Part shown: piece after piece, positions 18,974 to 26,965 of the stretch
Position numbering within the stretch: position 1 is the first letter of the stretch
Layout: every line of letters begins with the position of its first letter
Source of the DNA: Pseudomonas sp. LBUM920
GTDB taxonomy: Bacteria > Pseudomonadota > Gammaproteobacteria > Pseudomonadales > Pseudomonadaceae
Reading direction: 5' to 3'
Assembly: GCF_003852315.1 (NCBI RefSeq)
Contig: NZ_CP027762.1
Location: 4,631,501-4,695,500 of the forward strand
Length of the DNA stretch: 64,000 nucleotides
The notes under the pieces: generated by a model
Database searches by the model: none
What the model saw: the letters and a program-made list of their open reading frames with translations, nothing else
What the model was told of the DNA's origin: nothing
Program-made: the position numbers and the translations under genes

Positions 18974-19774
18974 TCAGGACGCGGGCATCACATCAATGCG
19001 ATACGGCTCGAAGATCTTCAACAGCTGCCCGTTATCACGCAGGCGCTTGAGCATCTCGGCAAACGCCGCCCCGGTAATCGGTGCCTTTGGCCGCAGCAAC
19101 GCGTAGTGGTGGTACACCTGGTCAATCCGCTCCGAGACCAGGAACTGCCCGGCCATGTCCGCGTTGCGCACCATGAAATCACTCAAGTACGAACGCGTGA
19201 CCAGCGCGATGTCCGCACGCCCGCGCGCCACCATCAGCAAGTTGCTGTCATGGGAATAGGTCAACGTGGCGTTGAAATGCTCGGTCATGTACTTGGGGTC
19301 GGGGTTGAAGTTGGCAAAGGCGTAGTGATAACCGCTGAACACGGCCAAGCGCTTGCCGTTTAGGTCGGCGAAATAGCGCTGATCGCGACCGGGCTCACGT
19401 TGGGCGACGAAAATTTCCGCGTCTTCAAGTCCCATGTCCACGGCAGTGTGGGCAATGTTCTGCCAGCCCCAGTCGGGGTTTTCGAAGATCGCCATGTCGA
19501 CCCGGCCTTGCTCGAAATCACGAAAGCGCCGCGGGATAGACGTCGGCACCAGTACAAATTGGTAATCGCTTTGCGAGGCGTTCAGCGCCTCGACCAGTTG
19601 CGGCAGTAAACCGGTGTCGGCACCCTGCTCTGGGCGTACGGTGTAGGGCGGAAAATGCGCGGCGCCGATCCTCACCAATTGCGCAGCCGAAGCCGGCATC
19701 CACCCCGCGGTGCCCAGTGCCCATAAAGTTAGTCCTGCAGCCAGCCGCCATGGCGAAAACATTGAGGCACACAC
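18974..19774 (-). CDS. Periplasmic solute-binding protein (SBP_bac_3-like)
   Basis: 266 residues with a Sec-type leader (about 1-31, ending PASAA). The mature part begins VRIGAAHFPPYTV, typical of family-3 amino-acid-type binding proteins, and continues with DTGLLPQLVEAL and a GRVDMAIFENPDW segment. A second lobe has KRLAVFSGY and RGRADIALVTRS. No permease or ATPase gene is adjacent, so it may be an orphan sensor-type or stand-alone binding protein; the ligand cannot be inferred. The start could be the GTG at 19774 or the ATG at 19762, which would shorten the leader by four residues. It lies 81 bases downstream of atuR on the same strand, and co-transcription is possible but unproven. Confidence 0.75.
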   Translation of the reverse strand: MCASMFSPWRLAAGLTLWALGTAGWMPASAAQLVRIGAAHFPPYTVRPEQGADTGLLPQLVEALNASQSDYQFVLVPTSIPRRFRDFEQGRVDMAIFENPDWGWQNIAHTAVDMGLEDAEIFVAQREPGRDQRYFADLNGKRLAVFSGYHYAFANFNPDPKYMTEHFNATLTYSHDSNLLMVARGRADIALVTRSYLSDFMVRNADMAGQFLVSERIDQVYHHYALLRPKAPITGAAFAEMLKRLRDNGQLLKIFEPYRIDVMPAS

Positions 19775-19855
19775 CGTTTAATACTCTGATGGCGATAAGC
19801 TAGGCGTTTTTGTCAGGTGAGACAACTTTCCATCGGCAAATTAATGGCTTGCGCC

Positions 19856-20479
19856 TCAATCGGCCTTCAGCACCATCAGCAGGGCTTCTTCGGCCAATTG
19901 CTCCAGGGTCAGGCTGCCTTGGGCGCGGAACCACGTGGTGGTCCAGGACAATGCGCCGGTGAGGAAACGCCGGGTGATAAAAACATCGCCCCTGATGTAA
20001 CCGGCGGCCTTGGCCTCGCCCAGCACCTGCAACCAGATGTCTTCGTACACATCACGCAGCGCCAGCACCTGGGCCTGGCCATCGGCCGACAGCGAACGCC
20101 ATTCATAAACCAGCACCGCCATGGCTTCGCCGCTGCCGCCCATGATCGACTGCAATTCACAACGAATCAGCGCCAATACGCGTTCACGCACGTTGCTCGC
20201 TTCCTCGAGTGAAGCGCGCATCAACGCAGTGTTGTAGTGGATGGTTTCCTCCATCACCGCGCGCAGGATCTCGTCCTTGCTCTTGAAGTGATGAAAGATG
20301 CTGCCGGACTGAATGCCCACCGCGCTGGCCAGGTCACGCACGGTGGTACGCTCAAAGCCTTTGTTGCGAAACAGGTGAGCTGCGGTTTGCAGCAATTTGC
20401 CCCGGGCACTGTCGGGGTCGGTCAATTGGCCGGCATCGACCATGGTGCGCATCACCCTCAGGGCTTTTTGCTCATCCAT
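19856..20479 (-). CDS. atuR: TetR-family repressor of the atu operon
   Basis: 207 residues from the ATG at 20479, which has AGGAG eight bases upstream. Residues about 22-68 form the TetR DNA-binding region (ARGKLLQTAAHLFRNKGFE, then TTVRDLASAVGIQSGSIFHHF). The rest is the helical ligand domain. It is divergent from atuA, with 153 bases between the starts, and that gap holds two oppositely oriented 16-bp copies of one sequence. In P. aeruginosa AtuR is the divergent TetR repressor of the acyclic-terpene operon, and the position here is the same. The inducer is probably a terpenoid acyl-CoA or related intermediate (inference). A longer open frame running upstream to 21172 lies antisense to atuA and is not used. 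Confidence 0.88.
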   Translation of the reverse strand: MDEQKALRVMRTMVDAGQLTDPDSARGKLLQTAAHLFRNKGFERTTVRDLASAVGIQSGSIFHHFKSKDEILRAVMEETIHYNTALMRASLEEASNVRERVLALIRCELQSIMGGSGEAMAVLVYEWRSLSADGQAQVLALRDVYEDIWLQVLGEAKAAGYIRGDVFITRRFLTGALSWTTTWFRAQGSLTLEQLAEEALLMVLKAD

Positions 20480-20537
20480 GCCTCTCTCCTTCACGTGTGC
20501 TGACGTCGTGGGCGGCAATTTAGGCCGTGGCCGCCAC

Positions 20538-20553
20538 CCAAGCAAGCGCTTGG
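20538..20553. promoter_or_regulatory. AtuR operator candidate, copy 1
   Basis: CCAAGCAAGCGCTTGG, containing the palindromic core CAAGCGCTTG. It is the exact reverse complement of the copy at 20581-20596, 43 bases away centre to centre (about four helical turns), in the atuR-atuA intergenic region. The repeat is seen directly; AtuR binding is inferred from the known arrangement of inverted operator repeats in P. aeruginosa. Confidence 0.7.
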
Positions 20554-20580
20554 GCAAAACTTGTGCATGGAGTTTACAAA

Positions 20581-20596
20581 CCAAGCGCTTGCTTGG
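20581..20596. promoter_or_regulatory. AtuR operator candidate, copy 2
   Basis: CCAAGCGCTTGCTTGG, the reverse complement of copy 1, located 37 bases before the atuA start. Together with copy 1 it would let a repressor dimer pair cover the divergent atuR and atuA promoters. Confidence 0.7.
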
Positions 20597-20632
20597 TAGT
20601 CTCGACGCCAGCCATTCGAGGACGGATTTCTC

Positions 20633-22411
20633 ATGAGCAAGACGGTACGTATCGGCTGCGCCAGCGCCTTCTGGGGTGACACCTGCACCGCCGCCGCCCA
20701 GCTGGTGCATGGCGGGGCGCTGGATTACCTGGTGTTCGACTATCTGGCGGAAGTCACGATGTCGATTCTCGCCGGTGCGCGGATGAAAGATCACCAAGCC
20801 GGCTACGCCACGGATTTCGTCGAAGTGCTCACGCCGCTGCTGGGCGACATCCAGCGCCAGGGCATCCGCGTGATCAGCAATGCCGGCGGCATCAACCCGC
20901 ACGCTTGCGCCGCCGCCCTGCAAGCGGCCTGCGACAAGGCGCAAATCCCGCTGAAAATCGCCGTGCTGCTGGGCGATGACCTGCAACCGCAGCTCAAGCA
21001 TCTGCACGGCGTCACCGATATGTTCAACGGCGCGCCGCTGCCACCGATGTGCGTGTCGGCCAACGCCTACCTCGGCGCGCCAGGCATTGCCAAGGCACTT
21101 GAATTGGGCGCCGACATCGTGATCACCGGCCGGGTGGTCGACAGTGCGGTGGTCAGCGCCGCACTGGTGCACGAATTCAACTGGTCATGGCAGGACTATG
21201 ACCGCCTCGCCCAAGCCGCCCTCGCCGGGCACATCATCGAATGCGGCGCACAGTGCACCGGTGGCAACTTCACCGATTGGCGTGACGTGCCGGACTACGA
21301 GCACATTGGTTTTCCCATCGTAGAGGTCAGTGCCGACGGCCAGTTCACCGTCAATAAAGTCGACGGTACGGGTGGGCTGATCAGCGAACTCAGTGTGGCC
21401 GAACAGCTGCTGTATGAAATCGGCGACCCGCGCGCCTACCTGCTGCCCGATGTGATCTGCGATTTCAGCCAGGTCAAACTGCAGCAGCAAGGCAAAAACC
21501 AAGTGCGCCTGCACGGCGCCAAAGGTTTGCCGCCCACCGATCAGTACAAGGTCAGCGCCACCTACCCGGACGGTTTTCGTTGCACCGCCAGTTGCCTGAT
21601 CGCCGGGATCGACGCGGTGGCCAAGGCCGAGCGCGTCAGCCAGGCGATCATCAACAAGACTTCGGAACTGTTCAGCCAGCGCGGCTGGGCGCCTTATACC
21701 GAGGTGAATATCGAACTGCTCGGCAGCGAAGCCACCTACGGCGCCCACGCCCAGCGTCAGGACTGCCGCGAAGTGGTGATGAAACTGGCGGTGCGGCACC
21801 CGAGCAAACAGGCGGTGGTGCTGTTCGCCCGCGAAATCGCCCAGGCGGCCACTGGCATGGCGCCCGGCTTGACCGGCATCGTCGGCGGGCGGCCGACGGT
21901 GTATCCGCTGATTCGGCTGTTTTCGTTCCTGATCGATAAAACCGCCTGCGAGCCGGTGATCGACTTCCAAGGCCAGCGTCACGCCATTGAACTGCCCGCC
22001 TCTGCGCCACTGGTCACCCCAGCCGCGCCGATTGACCCGCCCAAGCCCCAAGGCCGCGCCGACGCCAATGTGCCGCTGGTAAAGCTGGCCGTGGCGCGCT
22101 CCGGCGACAAGGGCAACCACAGCAATATCGGCGTGATCGCCCGCCACCCCGACTACCTGCCGTGGATCGCCGAAGCGTTGACCCCGGAGGTGATCGTCGA
22201 CTGGATGAGCCACGTGCTCGACCCCCTCCACGGCCGCGTTGAACGCTGGTACTTGCCCGGCAGCCACAGCCTGAATTTCCTGCTGGAAAACGCCCTGGGC
22301 GGCGGCGGTATCGCCAGCCTGCGCATCGACCCGCAGGGCAAAGCCTTCGCCCAGCAACTGCTGGAAATTCCCATTGCCGTGCCGCAACACATCGCCGATC
22401 AACTCAACTAA
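20633..22411 (+). CDS. atuA: Acyclic terpene utilisation protein AtuA (DUF1446)
   Basis: 592 residues. The N-terminal about 450 residues are the DUF1446/AtuA region (VRIGCASAFWGD, VISNAGGINPHACA, ADIVITGRVVDSAV, GAQCTGGNFTDW). The C-terminal about 110 residues form the associated small domain (VKLAVARSGDKGNHSNIGVIAR). AtuA is required for growth on citronellol and geraniol in Pseudomonas, but its exact reaction is not settled. It is the first gene of atuABCDEF, directly behind the AtuR operator region, with GAGGA about nine bases before the ATG. The gap to atuB is 13 bases. Confidence 0.93.
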   Translation: MSKTVRIGCASAFWGDTCTAAAQLVHGGALDYLVFDYLAEVTMSILAGARMKDHQAGYATDFVEVLTPLLGDIQRQGIRVISNAGGINPHACAAALQAACDKAQIPLKIAVLLGDDLQPQLKHLHGVTDMFNGAPLPPMCVSANAYLGAPGIAKALELGADIVITGRVVDSAVVSAALVHEFNWSWQDYDRLAQAALAGHIIECGAQCTGGNFTDWRDVPDYEHIGFPIVEVSADGQFTVNKVDGTGGLISELSVAEQLLYEIGDPRAYLLPDVICDFSQVKLQQQGKNQVRLHGAKGLPPTDQYKVSATYPDGFRCTASCLIAGIDAVAKAERVSQAIINKTSELFSQRGWAPYTEVNIELLGSEATYGAHAQRQDCREVVMKLAVRHPSKQAVVLFAREIAQAATGMAPGLTGIVGGRPTVYPLIRLFSFLIDKTACEPVIDFQGQRHAIELPASAPLVTPAAPIDPPKPQGRADANVPLVKLAVARSGDKGNHSNIGVIARHPDYLPWIAEALTPEVIVDWMSHVLDPLHGRVERWYLPGSHSLNFLLENALGGGGIASLRIDPQGKAFAQQLLEIPIAVPQHIADQLN

Positions 22412-22424
22412 AAGGAGCGTTGCC

Positions 22425-23297
22425 GTGGCTTTCGACTCAATCTTCAAAGCCGACCTGTTCCACGGGCAAACCGTGATCGTCACCGGTGGCGGCAGTGGCA
22501 TTGGCCGCTGCACCGCGCATGAACTCGCGGCCCTGGGCGCTCAAGTGATTCTGGTGGGGCGCAAACCGGAAAAACTGCAAACGGTGGCCGCTGAAATCGC
22601 CGAAGACGGCGGCACGGCCCATTGGCAGGCTTGCGATATACGCGATGAAGAGGCGGTGAAGGCGCTGGTCACGCAGCTGCTCCACGCACACGGGCCGATT
22701 CACGGGCTGGTGAATAACGCAGGCGGCCAATACCCGTCGCCCCTGGCCTCGATCAATCAAAAGGGCTTTGAAACCGTGCTGCGCACCAACCTGGTCGGCG
22801 GTTTCCTGATGGCGCGGGAAGTGTTCAACCAGTCGATGAGCAAGCACGGCGGCGCCATCGTCAACATGCTCGCGGACATGTGGGGCGGCATGCCCGGCAT
22901 GGGCCACTCAGGCGCCGCGCGTTCGGGCATGGACAACTTCACCAAGACCGCCGCCTTCGAATGGGGCTACGCCGGGGTGCGCGTCAACGCCGTGGCGCCG
23001 GGCTGGATTGCCTCCAGCGGCATGGACACCTACGAAGGCGCCTTCAAGGCGGTGATCCCGACCCTGCGCGAGCACGTGCCGCTCAAGCGTATCGGCACCG
23101 AATCGGAGGTCAGCGCGGCTATCGTGTTCCTGCTCAGCCCCGCCGCCGCGTTCATAAGCGGCAGCACCTTGCGCATCGACGGCGCCGCCAGCCTGGGCAG
23201 CCGCGCCTGGCCGCTGCCCAAGGCGGAACCGCCGAGCGAGCCGTTCAATGGTTTCCACCGCGCCTACCTGCCCGAAGTGCTCAAGGCGGAGCAATAA
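22425..23297 (+). CDS. atuB: Short-chain dehydrogenase/reductase AtuB
   Basis: 290 residues from a GTG at 22425, which has AAGGAG about eight bases upstream; an ATG 17 codons earlier lies inside atuA. The Rossmann motif TGGGSGIG is at 20-27, followed by NNAGGQYPSP. In the usual Ser-Tyr-Lys region it reads HSGAARSGMDNFTK, where the catalytic Tyr position is not a tyrosine. This pattern is known from peroxisomal 2-enoyl-CoA and 2,4-dienoyl-CoA reductases, so the substrate may be an acyl-CoA rather than a free alcohol. It is encoded between atuA and atuC in the terpene operon, with a 3-base gap to atuC. Confidence 0.9.
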   Translation: MAFDSIFKADLFHGQTVIVTGGGSGIGRCTAHELAALGAQVILVGRKPEKLQTVAAEIAEDGGTAHWQACDIRDEEAVKALVTQLLHAHGPIHGLVNNAGGQYPSPLASINQKGFETVLRTNLVGGFLMAREVFNQSMSKHGGAIVNMLADMWGGMPGMGHSGAARSGMDNFTKTAAFEWGYAGVRVNAVAPGWIASSGMDTYEGAFKAVIPTLREHVPLKRIGTESEVSAAIVFLLSPAAAFISGSTLRIDGAASLGSRAWPLPKAEPPSEPFNGFHRAYLPEVLKAEQ

Positions 23298-23300
23298 ACC

Positions 23301-24917
23301 ATGCCGGCAATTGAAAGCTTGATCGACGCCCACAGCCCGCAGTTCGCGCAAAACCGCGAGGCGATGCTGGCCGCCATCGCGCAGCTGCGCCAGCTGGAGC
23401 ACGCCCTGCTCAGCAAGGCGCAGGAAGCCAAACCCAAGTTCGACACGCGCGGCCAACTGCTGCCCCGCGAGCGCCTCAACCTGCTGCTGGACCCCGGCGC
23501 GCCGTTCCTGGAGCTGGCCAGTCTGGCCGGCTACAAACTCCACGACGACAAAGACGGCAGCGCGGCCGGCGGCGGCTTGATCGCCGGCATTGGCTACGTC
23601 AGCGGCGTGCGCATGCTGGTGGTGGCCAATAACAGCGCGATCAAGGGCGGCACCATTTCCCCCACGGGGCTGAAAAAATCCCTGCGCCTGCAACAGATCG
23701 CCATGGAAAACAAACTGCCGGTGGTGACACTCGCCGAAAGCGGCGGTGCCAACCTCAACTACGCCGCCGAGATTTTCGTCGAGGGCGCCCGCAGCTTTGC
23801 CAACCAGGCGCGCATGTCGGCCATGGGCCTGCCGCAAATCACCGTGGTACACGGCTCGGCCACGGCCGGCGGTGCGTATCAGCCGGGGCTGTCGGATTAC
23901 GTGGTGGTGGTGCGCGGCAAGGCCAAGCTGTTTCTCGCCGGACCGCCGCTGCTCAAGGCCGCCACCGGCGAAGTGGCCACCGATGAGGAACTCGGCGGCG
24001 CCCAGATGCACGCGCAAACCGCCGGCACCGCCGAATACCTGGCCGAAAACGATGCCGACGGCGTGCGCATCGTGCGCGAGATCGTCAGCCTGTTGCCTTG
24101 GGATGAGCACCTGCCGCGTGCGCCAAAACGCGCTTACACAGAACCGCTGTACCCCATCGAAGAACTGTTGGGGCTGATCCCCGACGACCCGAAAAAGCCC
24201 TACGACGTGCGCGAAATCCTCGCGCGCCTGGCCGACGGTTCCAACTTCCTCGAATTCAAGGGCGAGTTCGACGCCCACACCGTCTGCGGCCATTTGCACA
24301 TCCAGGGCCGCGCCGTCGGCGTGATCGGCAATAACGGCCCGATCACGCCCAAAGGCGCGAGCAAGGCCGCGCAATTTATCCAGCTGTGCGACCAGAGCCG
24401 CACGCCGCTGCTGTTCCTGCACAACACCACCGGTTTCATGGTGGGCACCGAGTCGGAGCAACACGGCGTGATCAAGCACGGCGCGAAGATGATCCAGGCG
24501 GTGGCCAATGCGCGGGTGCCGAAACTCACGGTAGTGGTCGGCGGCTCCTACGGCGCCGGCAACTACGCCATGTGCGGCCGCGGCCTGGACCCGCGCTTTA
24601 TCTTCGCCTGGCCCAACAGCCGCACGGCGGTGATGGGCGGCGCGCAGGCGGGCAAGGTGCTGCGCATCGTCACCGAGGCCAAGCAATTGAAGGCGGGTTT
24701 GGTGCCCGACCCCAAGGTGCTCGACATGCTCGAACAGGTCACCGCGCAGAAGCTCGACAGCCAGTCCACCGCGCTCTATGGCAGCGCAAATCTGTGGGAC
24801 GACGGGCTGATCGATCCACGCGATACCCGCACGCTGCTGGGTTACCTGCTGGATATTTGCCATGAGGCCCAGATGCGGCAGTTGCAACCCAACAGCTTCG
24901 GCGTGGCGCGTTTCTAA
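23301..24917 (+). CDS. atuC: Geranyl-CoA carboxylase beta subunit (carboxyltransferase) AtuC
   Basis: 538 residues, acyl-CoA carboxyltransferase of the MccB/LiuB type. The N-terminal half has KPKFDTRGQLLPRERLNLLLD, GGGLIAGIGYVSG and AESGGANLNY. The C-terminal half has the second crotonase-like lobe (QLCDQSRTPLLFLHNTTGFMVG, GSYGAGNYAMCGRG, FAWPNSRTAVMGGAQ). With biotinylated AtuF it carboxylates cis-geranyl-CoA in the cytoplasm. The placement inside atuABCDEF distinguishes it from the leucine-pathway LiuB, which has a close sequence. Confidence 0.92.
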   Translation: MPAIESLIDAHSPQFAQNREAMLAAIAQLRQLEHALLSKAQEAKPKFDTRGQLLPRERLNLLLDPGAPFLELASLAGYKLHDDKDGSAAGGGLIAGIGYVSGVRMLVVANNSAIKGGTISPTGLKKSLRLQQIAMENKLPVVTLAESGGANLNYAAEIFVEGARSFANQARMSAMGLPQITVVHGSATAGGAYQPGLSDYVVVVRGKAKLFLAGPPLLKAATGEVATDEELGGAQMHAQTAGTAEYLAENDADGVRIVREIVSLLPWDEHLPRAPKRAYTEPLYPIEELLGLIPDDPKKPYDVREILARLADGSNFLEFKGEFDAHTVCGHLHIQGRAVGVIGNNGPITPKGASKAAQFIQLCDQSRTPLLFLHNTTGFMVGTESEQHGVIKHGAKMIQAVANARVPKLTVVVGGSYGAGNYAMCGRGLDPRFIFAWPNSRTAVMGGAQAGKVLRIVTEAKQLKAGLVPDPKVLDMLEQVTAQKLDSQSTALYGSANLWDDGLIDPRDTRTLLGYLLDICHEAQMRQLQPNSFGVARF

Positions 24918-24932
24918 AGGAGAACAACCACA

Positions 24933-26090
24933 ATGATTTTTACCCAGGAACATCAGGAACTGCGCCGCACCGTGCGCGCCTTCGTCGATCGCGAGATCAA
25001 CCCGCATGTGGACGAATGGGAAAAAGCCGGGCGCTTCCCCATTCACGAAATCTTTCGCAAGGCCGGCGATCTCGGCCTGCTGGGCATTTCCAAGCCGGAG
25101 CAATTCGGCGGCATGGGCCTGGATTACAGTTATTCCATTGTGGCAGCTGAAGAATTCGGCACCATTCGCTGCGGCGGCATCCCGATGTCCATCGGCGTGC
25201 AGACCGACATGTGCACCCCCGCCCTCGCCCGCTTCGGCAGCGATGAACTGCGCGACGAGTTCCTGCGCCCGGCCATCAACGGCGAGCAGGTCGGCTGCAT
25301 CGGCGTCTCGGAAACCGGCGCCGGCTCCGACGTCGCCGGGCTGAAAACCCATGCCCGCAAGGACGGCGACGACTACGTGATCAACGGCAGCAAAATGTGG
25401 ATCACCAATTCGCCCAGCGCCGACTTCATTTGCCTGCTGGCCAACACCTCCGACGACAAGCCGCATATCAACAAGTCGCTGATCATGGTGCCGATGAACA
25501 CGCCAGGCATCAGCGTCAGCCCACCGCTGGAAAAGCTCGGCATGCACAGTTCCGAGACGGCCCAGGTGTTCTTCGACGGTGTGCGCGTGCCGCAGCGCAA
25601 TCGCATCGGCCACGAAGGGGCGGGTTTCATGATGCAAATGCTGCAGTTCCAGGAAGAACGTCTGTTTGGCGCGGCCAACATGATCAAGGGCCTGGAGTAC
25701 TGCATCGACAGCACCATTGAGTACTGCAAAGAACGCCAGACCTTCGGCAAAGCGCTGATCGACAACCAGGTCATTCACTTTCGCCTGGCCGAGCTGGCCA
25801 CTGAAATCGAATGCCTGCGCGCGCTGGTCTACCAGGCCACCGAGCAGTACATCAAAGGCCAGGACGTGACCCGCCTGGCCTCCATGGCCAAGCTCAAGGC
25901 CGGGCGCCTGGGCCGCGAGGTCAGCGACAGCTGCCTGCAATACTGGGGCGGCATGGGCTTTATGTGGGACAACCCGGTGGCCCGCGCCTACCGCGACGTA
26001 CGGCTGGTATCGATTGGCGGCGGCGCCGACGAAATCATGCTGGGCATCATCTGCAAATTGATGGGCACGCTGCCCGGGAAAAAATCATGA
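24933..26090 (+). CDS. atuD: Citronellyl-CoA dehydrogenase AtuD
   Basis: 385 residues, acyl-CoA dehydrogenase fold. The N-terminal helical domain starts MIFTQEHQELRRTVR. The FAD-binding signature regions CIGVSETGAGSDVAGLKT and KMWITNS are near 125-160, and the C-terminal helical part has QYWGGMGFMWDNPVARAYRD. It oxidises citronellyl-CoA to geranyl-CoA using FAD and an electron-transfer flavoprotein. The start has AAAGGAG upstream and sits 15 bases after atuC. Its stop overlaps the atuE start as ATGA, so the two are translationally coupled. Confidence 0.92.
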   Translation: MIFTQEHQELRRTVRAFVDREINPHVDEWEKAGRFPIHEIFRKAGDLGLLGISKPEQFGGMGLDYSYSIVAAEEFGTIRCGGIPMSIGVQTDMCTPALARFGSDELRDEFLRPAINGEQVGCIGVSETGAGSDVAGLKTHARKDGDDYVINGSKMWITNSPSADFICLLANTSDDKPHINKSLIMVPMNTPGISVSPPLEKLGMHSSETAQVFFDGVRVPQRNRIGHEGAGFMMQMLQFQEERLFGAANMIKGLEYCIDSTIEYCKERQTFGKALIDNQVIHFRLAELATEIECLRALVYQATEQYIKGQDVTRLASMAKLKAGRLGREVSDSCLQYWGGMGFMWDNPVARAYRDVRLVSIGGGADEIMLGIICKLMGTLPGKKS

Positions 26091-26854
26091 ACACCTTGCT
26101 GCTCGAACCGCATAACGGTGTGGTGCACATCACCCTCAATCGCCCGGCGCATCGCAATGCCATGAGCCTGGAGATGGTCAACGAACTGCGGGCGGTGTTG
26201 GCGCAGCTCGACAGCCAGGTGCGCGCGCTGGTGATCAGCGGCGCGGGTGGGCATTTCTGCGCGGGGGCGGATGTGAAAGACATGATCACCGCCGGCGGCA
26301 CGGCGCAGTTGCAGGCGCTGAACCGCGCGTTTGGCACCTTGCTGCAAGAAGTTGAGGCGGTGCCGCAAGTGGTGATCGTGGTGCTGCAAGGTGCAGTGCT
26401 GGGGGGTGGGTTTGGGCTGGCGTGTGTGAGTGACATTGCGATCGCCGATCACCAGGCGCGATTCGGCTTGCCGGAAACCAGCTTAGGCTTGTTGCCAGCG
26501 CAGATCGCGCCGTTTGTGGTCAAGCGGATCGGCCTGACCCAGGCGCGCCGGCTGGCGCTGACCGCGGCGCGGTTTGATGGGCTTGAGGCGCAGCGCTTGG
26601 GCGTGGTGCATTTTGCCGAGAGCGATGCGCAGGCACTGGCGCAGCGCCTGGATGAGGTGTTGGGACAAGTGCTGCAGTGTGCGCCGGGCGCGAATGGGCG
26701 GACTAAAGCGCTGTTGCTCGCCAGTGCCGACGAGCCGCTTGAGGCGGTGCTGGATCGCGGAGCGCAGTGGTTTGCCGAGGCGGTGACGGGCATGGAAGGG
26801 ATAGAGGGGACGCAGGCTTTTGTGCAAAAGCGTAAGCCAGGTTGGTGCAAATGA
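26087..26854 (+). CDS. atuE: Isohexenylglutaconyl-CoA hydratase AtuE
   Basis: 255 residues from the ATG at 26087, overlapping the atuD stop. Enoyl-CoA hydratase/crotonase fold with the oxyanion-hole segments RNAMSLEMV and GAGGHFCAGADVKDM, and GAVLGGGFGLACVSD for the second oxyanion strand. FGLPETSLGLLPAQI carries the catalytic glutamate region. In the atu pathway it hydrates isohexenylglutaconyl-CoA, the product of the AtuC/AtuF carboxylase. A REP-type repeat follows two bases after its stop and separates it from atuF. Confidence 0.9.
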   Translation: MNTLLLEPHNGVVHITLNRPAHRNAMSLEMVNELRAVLAQLDSQVRALVISGAGGHFCAGADVKDMITAGGTAQLQALNRAFGTLLQEVEAVPQVVIVVLQGAVLGGGFGLACVSDIAIADHQARFGLPETSLGLLPAQIAPFVVKRIGLTQARRLALTAARFDGLEAQRLGVVHFAESDAQALAQRLDEVLGQVLQCAPGANGRTKALLLASADEPLEAVLDRGAQWFAEAVTGMEGIEGTQAFVQKRKPGWCK

Positions 26855-26856
26855 CG

Positions 26857-26927
26857 CCATCGCAGGCAAGCCAGCTCCCACCGGGAGAACGCCTTTCACA
26901 TGGTGGGAGCTGGTTTGCCTGCGATGG
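26857..26927. repeat. REP-type inverted repeat, family B, between atuE and atuF
   Basis: CCATCGCAGGCAAGCCAGCT at the left pairs with AGCTGGTTTGCCTGCGATGG at the right, giving a long hairpin with a central spacer of about 30 bases. The same unit occurs at 57046-57138 and 61075-61167, with a half copy at 36236-36260. It interrupts the otherwise tight atu operon and could stabilise or attenuate the message before atuF. Confidence 0.85.
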
Positions 26928-26965
26928 GGCCAGAACATTCACCCCGTGCGCCAAGGGATAAACCA

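Noticed and set aside
19856..21172. 438-codon frame containing atuR
   Set aside because: Only the last 207 codons match a TetR protein and have a ribosome-binding site; the upstream part is antisense to atuA.
22908..25940. Very long open frame (about 1010 codons) on the minus strand
   Set aside because: It is antisense to atuB, atuC and atuD, which have clear family matches; such frames arise from high GC third positions. No motif or ribosome-binding site.
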